36,306 nucleotides of DNA, taken from contig CAIWRI010000020.1 of assembly GCA_903915035.1 (NCBI GenBank), positions 1-36,306 of the forward strand, read 5' to 3'. Source of the DNA: an uncultured Nitrosomonadales bacterium. GTDB lineage: Bacteria; Pseudomonadota; Gammaproteobacteria; Burkholderiales; Gallionellaceae. The notes below the pieces were generated by a model that was not told the origin of the DNA, did no database searches, and worked only from the letters and a program-made list of their open reading frames with translations. Numbering within the stretch: the first letter of the stretch is position 1; the number at the start of each line of letters is the position of its first letter. Positions 31,129 through 36,306 of the stretch are shown here, one piece after another. The position numbers and the translations under genes were made by a program.

Positions 31129-33777
31129 ATGACTACTACCCGCATCATCAATAACGCCGGATCATCATTAACACGCCCTGACGGCACCCCGCTGGCATTT
31201 GTTCAGGTGTCATTCATGTTGGCAACGATGACAGGCATACCGTGCGACGTATTCGACGCAGTGACCGGCGAACGCGTTGTCGGCAGCGTGTCAGTCGTGA
31301 CGGATGCCAATGGCCTGTTTAGCGCATCAATCTGGCCGAATGACCGGGGCAGTATTGCCAGTCAGTATGTCTGCACAATCAATTACCCGGGGGCGGGCAG
31401 TTTCAGTGCCGGCGTACCATCTGGCGCGCTACCGCTGACATGGCTGCAATTTAAAACTTCCGGATTGCCTGTCACACCTCAGATCGTCACCGCGCTAACG
31501 GCTTATATCGCGCAAATGGACGCAGACGTCGCGGCAGCAAGTGTGTCGGTGGCAAGTGCAGCGGGATCAGCCACATCAGCAGCAGTATCGGCGTCTACCG
31601 CAACAGCGCAGGCAGGCATTGCCACGACTGGCGCGACAGCCGCGACAACACAAGCAGGCATTGCGGCATCGCAGGCAACCAGCGCATCCGGATCGGCAAC
31701 CTCTGCATCCGGATCGGCAAGTACAGCAACGACGCAAGCAAGCAATTCCGCGGGGTCTGCAACTTCTGCTGCCAATTCTGCTACCACTGCGACAGCGCAG
31801 GCAGTAATCGCCACAACAGGCGCTACCACCGCAACGACACAGGCCGGTATCGCCACAACAGGGGCAGCCACCGCCACCGCGCAAGCCGGCATAGCTACTG
31901 CGCAGTCGACAGCCGCATCAAGTAGCGCAGCAAGCGCCCTTGCGATTTATGGCAATACGACAGCGATGAATACGGCTGTGAGTACCACAACCACAAATGC
32001 ATCTACCGCCACCGCGCAAGCCGTCATTGCCACGACACAAGCAACTGCAGCAGCGGCCAGTGCAGCCAGCGCTGTTGCCATCGTCACAGGTGTCGCAAGT
32101 GCCAGGCCGAGCATTAGACCTTCACTGCTTTTAGATTTTGCAAACGCAGGGACATTAGATCCAAGAGTGACATTTACACGCGCATCAACTGCTAACTATT
32201 ATGACGGTAAGACGGTTGCAATAGCAGAACAGAATTTATTGCTGCAAAGTCAGACGTTTGGAACAACTTGGGTGACGACAAATGGGGCACTGGCTACTGG
32301 AATAACCGACCCTGCAACTACTTTAACCGCAACAACTTTAACTGCTACAGCGGCAAATGCAACTGTATATCAGACATTAAATTTATTCGCACTTCCGTAT
32401 ACTTTTAGCATATATATGCAACGGGTAGCAGGAACAGGAACGGTTAATTTAACGCTAGATGGTACGACATTAACGCCAGAAACGATAACAATGTCTTGGG
32501 TTAAATATTCAATTACAGCAACACCAACAGCGGCGAGTAATACAATCGGAGTGCAGATTGTAACGCTAGGAGATGCGGTTAATATATGGGGTGCTCAATT
32601 AGAACAACGCAGTTCAGTAACAGCATATAATGCTACTACAACAGTCGCAATAACAAATTATATTCCTGTACTATTATCTGCGCCTGTTAATACACCTAGG
32701 TTTGATCATGATCCGATAGCAGGAACGTCTTTGGGATTATTGATTGAACAGCAAAGTACGAATTTATTTACATATAGTTCAACATTCAATAATACTTCAG
32801 TTTGGTCTACATACCGAGGAATTATAAATCAGAGCGTAGCAATTGCTCCAGATGGTACTGTATCTGCATCAAAACTTATCGCAGATACAAGCACAACTCC
32901 TGTGATCCATTCGATTATTCAAACAATAACCACCACCGCTCAATCATATACATTAACTGTTTATGCAAAACAAGGAGAATACTCATATTTGATTTTTCGG
33001 GGAATTGGAGCAGCAGACAATTATTTCAATTTAAGTAATGGGACATTAGGTAGTATATCGACAGGAGTTGTTGCTAATATTATATCGGTAGGAAATGGCT
33101 GGTATAGATGTTCCGCAACTGCTGTATTTTTGGCACAAGCATCTGCACTTAATATAGCAGTTTCAAATAATGGTAGTAATACATTTACAGGAGATGGATA
33201 TTCAGGAATTTATATCTGGGGTGCGCAATTAGAAGCTCTGCCATTATCCACATCATATATTCCAACAGTTGCATCGCAGGTCACACGAAGTGCTGATACT
33301 GCTCAGATGATAGGTACTAACTTTTCTTCTTGGCATAATCAAATGCAAGGCAGTTTTTATGTCAACTGCACCCCGCAGACTGTGGCGCAATCTGGCGCAG
33401 TATTTGTAGTAAATACCACATCGTATCATAATGAAATTAGTATCTTTAAAGTCTCTAATTTAGTTAGCGTATCAAATGGTACACAATGGGGATATGCTGT
33501 AACAGTAAATGATATAGGGTATTCTTCTGCATTATCTGCTGTCAATACAGCGAATGTAAATAGTTCTCTTGCATGTAGTTATATTGGAGGTTCTGGGGTA
33601 TTTGCAGTCGCTGGCGCAATAATTTCCACAATTATAATTCCTGCACAAATGCCCCAACCTATATTACTAAGAATAGGGTCGCGAGATGATGGATATTTTA
33701 TAAACGGCACTATAAAACGAATAGCATACTATCCTCAAGCTCTAACTAATATACAACTTCAAGCACTCACATCATGA
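31129..33777 (+). CDS. Tail fibre / spike-like receptor-binding protein
   Basis: 882 residues. N-terminal 120 residues are a beta domain (TRPDGTPLAFVQVSF). About 125-320 is an Ala/Thr/Ser repeat with units like TATAQAGIATT and ASGSATSASGSA, as in phage fibre shafts. Then LLLDFANAGTLDPRVTFTRA, a signature of phage spike/fibre head proteins. Two jelly-roll modules follow, each ending IWGAQLE (near 485 and 700), typical of carbohydrate-binding modules, and a concanavalin-like end. The half after about 32150 is much richer in A/T than the repeat region, which suggests a recombined receptor-binding part. Confidence 0.75.
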   Translation: MTTTRIINNAGSSLTRPDGTPLAFVQVSFMLATMTGIPCDVFDAVTGERVVGSVSVVTDANGLFSASIWPNDRGSIASQYVCTINYPGAGSFSAGVPSGALPLTWLQFKTSGLPVTPQIVTALTAYIAQMDADVAAASVSVASAAGSATSAAVSASTATAQAGIATTGATAATTQAGIAASQATSASGSATSASGSASTATTQASNSAGSATSAANSATTATAQAVIATTGATTATTQAGIATTGAATATAQAGIATAQSTAASSSAASALAIYGNTTAMNTAVSTTTTNASTATAQAVIATTQATAAAASAASAVAIVTGVASARPSIRPSLLLDFANAGTLDPRVTFTRASTANYYDGKTVAIAEQNLLLQSQTFGTTWVTTNGALATGITDPATTLTATTLTATAANATVYQTLNLFALPYTFSIYMQRVAGTGTVNLTLDGTTLTPETITMSWVKYSITATPTAASNTIGVQIVTLGDAVNIWGAQLEQRSSVTAYNATTTVAITNYIPVLLSAPVNTPRFDHDPIAGTSLGLLIEQQSTNLFTYSSTFNNTSVWSTYRGIINQSVAIAPDGTVSASKLIADTSTTPVIHSIIQTITTTAQSYTLTVYAKQGEYSYLIFRGIGAADNYFNLSNGTLGSISTGVVANIISVGNGWYRCSATAVFLAQASALNIAVSNNGSNTFTGDGYSGIYIWGAQLEALPLSTSYIPTVASQVTRSADTAQMIGTNFSSWHNQMQGSFYVNCTPQTVAQSGAVFVVNTTSYHNEISIFKVSNLVSVSNGTQWGYAVTVNDIGYSSALSAVNTANVNSSLACSYIGGSGVFAVAGAIISTIIIPAQMPQPILLRIGSRDDGYFINGTIKRIAYYPQALTNIQLQALTS

Positions 33778-34088
33778 TAGATTATTATCTAAATTTTGCA
33801 GACGAAGCAGCGGCAAATGCCGCGCTTTATACTACTGTTATCGCGCCGGAAATATTGGCCGACAATGGCTCGATCATTACGCCAGAATTAACTCAATTAA
33901 TTCCGATCTATCAAAATATTGACACCATTGGCGTTATTTTCAAACCGACTGGAGCAGTAGATGGCGAGGGTATTTCGGTTCTAACTGCTGTCGCAGGCTG
34001 GCATGTAAATGTCAGGTCAGAAAAGGAAATCTTTGATCTTGCAGAATTTCAAGTTAATCCCATTAATCCTGTTCGCATTTGGGCATAA
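33774..34088 (+). CDS. Small fibre-associated protein
   Basis: 104 residues. It overlaps the fibre stop by ATGA. YYLNFADEAAANAALYTTVI then GVIFKPTGAVDGEGISVLTA, VAGWHVNVRSE suggest a small alpha/beta protein as often found after fibre genes in phages. Function unknown; a fibre chaperone or attached subunit is inferred. Confidence 0.6.
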   Translation: MIDYYLNFADEAAANAALYTTVIAPEILADNGSIITPELTQLIPIYQNIDTIGVIFKPTGAVDGEGISVLTAVAGWHVNVRSEKEIFDLAEFQVNPINPVRIWA

Positions 34089-34090
34089 TC

Positions 34091-34585
34091 ATGACACTTT
34101 TATTAGGCACATTACCAAATCAAGTCCCGACAAATGGTGATCTGGGGACAATGGCATTTCAAGATTCTGCTGGAGTTAATATCACCGGTGGAACAGCATC
34201 ACTGAACATCACTGGCGGTACAGCTATACACGCCAGCATGATAGTGAATTCGCCAGTGGGTACGGGCTATGCCACCGGCGCGGGAGGGGCGGTAACTCAG
34301 CTTACCAGTCGGACAACGGGCGTGACGTTAAACACGCCGGCAGGGGCTATAACGATGTTTTCCGCTGCCGGATCAGCAACGCCCGCGACCTTCATTGTCA
34401 CAGATAGTACTGTTTCCGCGACCGATACGATTTTAGTAAGCGAGCGGTCAGGGACAAATTTATATATTTTGCACGTCACGTCAGTTTCTGCCGGTAGTTT
34501 TGCCGTTACTTTTTACACCACTGGTGGCGTGGCAGTGGATGCACCGGTTATTAACTTTGCTGTTTTTAAGTCGGCAATTTCTTGA
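34091..34585 (+). CDS. Beta-rich fibre/decoration protein
   Basis: 164 residues. NGDLGTMAFQDSAGVNITGG then GTASLNITGGTA is a repeat usual at the trimer-forming part of phage fibres. GTGYATGAGGAVTQLTSRTT, GVTLNTPAGAITM and VINFAVFKSA are a C-terminal beta domain recurring in phage fibres and hypothetical virion proteins. The ATG at 34091 has no clear ribosome binding site and lies 2 nt after the previous stop. A TTG at 34079 is possible. Confidence 0.65.
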   Translation: MTLLLGTLPNQVPTNGDLGTMAFQDSAGVNITGGTASLNITGGTAIHASMIVNSPVGTGYATGAGGAVTQLTSRTTGVTLNTPAGAITMFSAAGSATPATFIVTDSTVSATDTILVSERSGTNLYILHVTSVSAGSFAVTFYTTGGVAVDAPVINFAVFKSAIS

Positions 34586-34625
34586 TAGAAATTAATTTTT
34601 AACGCGTTTATTTAAACAGGACAAT

Positions 34626-34826
34626 ATGGATAACCTAACCCCCGCTGCAAAGCATATTTTGGATGTTGTAGCCTTATCACTTGCGGGGTTTAGTGTTGCC
34701 GCTGCGAGTTTAATTTCGTTCCTGCCAGTAATCGCTTCAGCACTATCAATCATTTGGTCAGTTTTGCGATTTCTTGAGATGTTCAAGGCTCGCAAATTCA
34801 AACGCAGAATGCAAATAAAGGAGTGA
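34626..34826 (+). CDS. Holin-like small membrane protein
   Basis: 66 residues. DNLTPAAKHILDVVALSLAG then two adjoining hydrophobic spans (about 13-31 and 33-50, separated by LPV) and a basic end (KARKFKRRMQIKE), which is usual for holins. AGGA lies before the ATG. Its place before the endolysin supports a pore that triggers lysis. The C-terminal Lys/Arg cluster should stay in the cytoplasm. Confidence 0.75.
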   Translation: MDNLTPAAKHILDVVALSLAGFSVAAASLISFLPVIASALSIIWSVLRFLEMFKARKFKRRMQIKE

Positions 34827-34830
34827 TTTG

Positions 34831-35244
34831 ATGTTCAATCTGATAAATTATGTAGGTCCGCATGCAGCATTACCCGACTGGAACGCAGAACGGCAAGCCA
34901 ACGCGCAGGGCCTAATCACGGCATGCGCAAAATTACAGGCGGCATTGCAGGATGCTGGCATCCACTTCCAGATTAACCCTCGCACCGGCACCACGATCAG
35001 CGGTGAGACTCTCGGAGGATTTCGTCCGCAGTCGTGCCCTATCGGCGCGCATGATTCTGCGCACAAGACGGGGGAGGCGGTAGACCGCTATGATCCTGAC
35101 GGTGTTATCGATGGCTATCTGATGGCGCATCAAGAGCTGCTTACCGAGTGCGGTATATACATAGAGCATCCGAGCGCGACACATGGCTGGTCTCACTGGT
35201 CAATCCGCGCGCCTGCGTCCGAACATCACGTTTTCTTTCCGTGA
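34831..35244 (+). CDS. M15-family peptidoglycan endopeptidase (endolysin)
   Basis: 137 residues from the ATG at 34831 (AAAGGAG upstream). Metallopeptidase M15 motifs: SAHKTGEAVD with zinc ligands H78 and D85, and THGWSHWS with the third ligand H122; E112 may be the catalytic acid. It cleaves the peptide cross-links of peptidoglycan. No signal peptide is seen, so it needs the holin. It overlaps nothing; the next gene starts 7 nt later. Confidence 0.85.
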   Translation: MFNLINYVGPHAALPDWNAERQANAQGLITACAKLQAALQDAGIHFQINPRTGTTISGETLGGFRPQSCPIGAHDSAHKTGEAVDRYDPDGVIDGYLMAHQELLTECGIYIEHPSATHGWSHWSIRAPASEHHVFFP

Positions 35245-35251
35245 GGTGATT

Positions 35252-35455
35252 ATGAACTGGCTAAAAGATAGAGCAAATCTGGTCATCAGCATGACTAAGC
35301 TGTTCGGCCTTGTCGGCATGGGGTCAATGACCTACAACTTTATACACGGCGCGTCCGTGGATTTTCAAGGGTACGGGCTGGCCGTCGGCGGCATGATGTC
35401 GGCGCTGGCCTTGAAATACCACGTCGAGGGTATCAAAAATGATACTACAAATTAA
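35252..35455 (+). CDS. Second small membrane protein of the lysis cassette
   Basis: 67 residues from the ATG at 35252 (GAGG upstream). NLVISMTKLFGLVGMGSMTY and GYGLAVGGMMSALALKYH are two hydrophobic spans. It lies between the endolysin and Rz, where holin or antiholin-like proteins are found. Its end overlaps Rz by 17 nt. Confidence 0.65.
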   Translation: MNWLKDRANLVISMTKLFGLVGMGSMTYNFIHGASVDFQGYGLAVGGMMSALALKYHVEGIKNDTTN

Positions 35456-35888
35456 ATTGGCGTTATGGCTGGCCTCCGTGCTGGCTGTGTTCGCCTTGTT
35501 CTACGGCGCTTATCATTACGGTAGGCACGTGCAGTCGCTGGAAGATTCAACGACACTGGATAAGGCGGTACAGGCGCAGCTGGTGGCTAATCAAGCGGCC
35601 CTGCTCGACTATACAAACAAACTACAAACCGCAGGAGTACAACATGACACTGACCAAACCACTATCGACAATCTGCATTCTGCTGCTGGCCGGCTGCGCA
35701 TCCACATCCCAACCTGTCCCGTGCCCGGTAACACCACCGCCGACGTCAGTTCAGACGGAAGTGCCGGGCTACTTCCAAACACAGTGGATGAGTCTTTTGC
35801 AAGACTTCAAGACGGGGTTAGCGAACTCACAAAACGCTGCGACCAGCTCAACATCGACGCCATTAGGATCAATGCGGAAGTAAAGTAG
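35439..35888 (+). CDS. Rz-type inner-membrane spanin
   Basis: 149 residues. One N-terminal membrane span (LALWLASVLAVFALFYGAY) and a periplasmic helical domain (LEDSTTLDKAVQAQLVANQA, SFARLQDGVSELTKRCDQLN). With Rz1 it disrupts the outer membrane at the end of lysis. GAGGG is 8 nt before the ATG. Confidence 0.8.
   Translation: MILQIKLALWLASVLAVFALFYGAYHYGRHVQSLEDSTTLDKAVQAQLVANQAALLDYTNKLQTAGVQHDTDQTTIDNLHSAAGRLRIHIPTCPVPGNTTADVSSDGSAGLLPNTVDESFARLQDGVSELTKRCDQLNIDAIRINAEVK
35644..35883 (+). CDS. Rz1-type outer-membrane lipoprotein spanin, embedded in Rz
   Basis: 79 residues in another frame, wholly inside Rz. Signal peptide with lipobox LLLAGC (Cys18), then a Pro-rich stretch (PVPCPVTPPPTSV). 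AGGAG lies 6 nt before the ATG. Complete embedding is the lambda-type Rz/Rz1 layout, which confirms both genes. Confidence 0.85.
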   Translation: MTLTKPLSTICILLLAGCASTSQPVPCPVTPPPTSVQTEVPGYFQTQWMSLLQDFKTGLANSQNAATSSTSTPLGSMRK

Positions 35889-35918
35889 AAACGCCAAACC
35901 GACGGTAAGATAAAACGT

Positions 35919-35937
35919 TTTACGGAATAATTACGGA
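35919..35937 (+). repeat. Arm-site-like repeats next to attR
   Basis: TTTACGGA (35919-35926) and ATTACGGA (35930-35937), about 35-50 nt before the attR core. The same octamer is present twice between attL and int. Confidence 0.5.
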
Positions 35938-35969
35938 TTATCTCTGAAATGCCAATACCTGTCTTATTG

Positions 35970-36000
35970 TCGAGTCTCTTCTTTCGCACCAGGTAAAATA
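35970..36000 (+). repeat. attR core repeat
   Basis: 31 bp identical to 8208-8238, the tRNA-Leu 3' end plus 9 nt. The 5' part of the tRNA is not repeated. Confidence 0.95.
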
Positions 36001-36026
36001 AAGTATTAAGTATCACGACATGTAAC

Positions 36027-36067
36027 TGGAGATAATTGCATATCATGTAATTATCTCCATTTTTTTT
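36027..36067 (+). terminator. Displaced host terminator of tRNA-Leu
   Basis: TGGAGATAATT (36027-36037) pairs with AATTATCTCCA (36049-36059), followed by eight T's. It lies 27 nt after attR, where the original tRNA terminator would be before integration. Confidence 0.85.
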
Positions 36068-36194
36068 CCCAATGGTGAAGGCGCTTTGCTGCGAGGTTCA
36101 GAGGGGGCGACAGACGCTTATCTGGAAAGTTGACGTTTGATTACCCACTAAGAATCACATAAAGCCGTAAAAATTGACACCCAATATCCGGCCA

Positions 36195-36306
36195 CTACTT
36201 CCCGCTGGTATATTGCTTCAAGGCTTTGATTAAATTGCCCGGTTTTGCCAACTCGCACAACAAGGCTGCGGCTTTGTTTAATTCGTCCTGTGACAGGGCA
36301 GCCCCC
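36195..36306 (-). CDS. C-terminal end of an unidentified host protein
   Basis: 36 codons and a TAG on the minus strand, open to the window edge. The text (AALSQDELNKAAALLCELA, KPGNLIKALKQYTSGK) looks like a real helical C-terminus, but too little is visible to name a family. It converges on the tRNA/prophage. Confidence 0.55.
   Translation of the reverse strand, partial: GAALSQDELNKAAALLCELAKPGNLIKALKQYTSGK

Larger units (their letters stand above)
8208..36000. mobile_element. Integrated lambdoid prophage, structurally incomplete
   Basis: Bounded by a perfect 31-bp direct repeat in the tRNA-Leu 3' end. It holds integrase, an excisionase-like gene, a RecT/exonuclease operon, CI/Cro control, replication, antirepressor, Nin-type genes, a late regulator, packaging (TerS, TerL), portal, a head protein, protease, tail fibre and lysis genes. 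The layout is lambda-like, except that the integrase is transcribed toward the leftward operon. No major capsid, connector, tail tube, tape measure or baseplate gene occurs between the protease (ends 31010) and the tail-fibre cassette (starts 31129). The 27.8-kb size fits loss of a structural block. Confidence 0.95.

Noticed and set aside
31503..31892. Long minus-strand frames of Ala/Val/Cys repeats
   Set aside because: Mirror of the Ala/Thr repeat in the fibre shaft; no start signal.
35807..36046. Minus-strand 79-codon frame across attR
   Set aside because: It crosses the prophage boundary and the terminator and overlaps Rz; no ribosome binding site.
10172..36152. 15-bp identical segment at 10172-10186 and 36138-36152
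   Set aside because: One such match is expected by chance in a window of this size, and neither place looks like an att or insertion boundary.

Overview
The window is a betaproteobacterial chromosome segment (about 8.2 kb) followed by one integrated lambdoid prophage (about 27.8 kb) and a short piece of chromosome beyond it. The host assignment rests on the order sdhB-sdhE-gltA-sucA-sucB and the protein sequences; the genus cannot be fixed from the sequence alone. Positions 2-214 are the tail of a gene ending in a histidine phosphotransfer domain. A 480-bp gap with a 25-bp tandem repeat leads into a tightly spaced TCA-cycle operon: sdhB, sdhE, gltA, sucA, sucB and an AcuI/YhdH-type oxidoreductase. 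sdhCDA and lpd are not at their usual neighbouring positions. A tRNA-Leu(UAG) gene follows.

The prophage entered the 3' end of that tRNA gene. A perfect 31-bp repeat marks attL (8208-8238) and attR (35970-36000), so the tRNA gene stays intact on the left and its probable original terminator now lies beyond attR. A tyrosine integrase (+) converges on a leftward operon that ends in an excisionase-like gene. This operon runs from about 14348 down to 9380 and carries RecT, a YqaJ-type exonuclease and small genes, nearly all joined by 4-bp ATGA overlaps. Its promoter PL (14988-15016) has a leader of about 630 nt that starts with two hairpins.

PL and the rightward promoter PR (18289-18317) have the same layout. 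Each has TTGACT-N17-TTTAAT and operators of the form TTAAACA-N3-TGTTTAA, two at PL and three at PR. Between them lies the immunity and cargo block: a HigBA-like pair, HicAB with a third gene, a 2-TM SLATT-like membrane protein and an S24-type CI repressor. Rightward of PR come a Cro-like protein, small genes, a YdaU-type replication gene with internal repeats, a DnaC-like loader, NinB-like and NinG proteins, a Bro-N antirepressor, a Rha protein and a Q-like late regulator. A strong promoter followed at once by a terminator (24962-25066) copies the PR'-tR' arrangement of lambda.

The late region holds TerS, TerL, a small structural protein, portal, a MuF head protein fused to a probable BECR-fold nuclease toxin, an XkdF-like prohead protease, a tail-fibre cassette with its own promoter, and a lysis cassette (holin, M15 endolysin, second membrane protein, Rz/Rz1). 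No major capsid, connector, tail tube, tape measure or baseplate gene is present, so the prophage is probably defective or helper-dependent. The portal and MuF genes sit in frames that would form one protein but for an A10 tract (-1 shift) and one in-frame TGA. This split portal-MuF-toxin locus, the matched PL/PR operators and the immunity-block cargo are the most interesting parts of the window.
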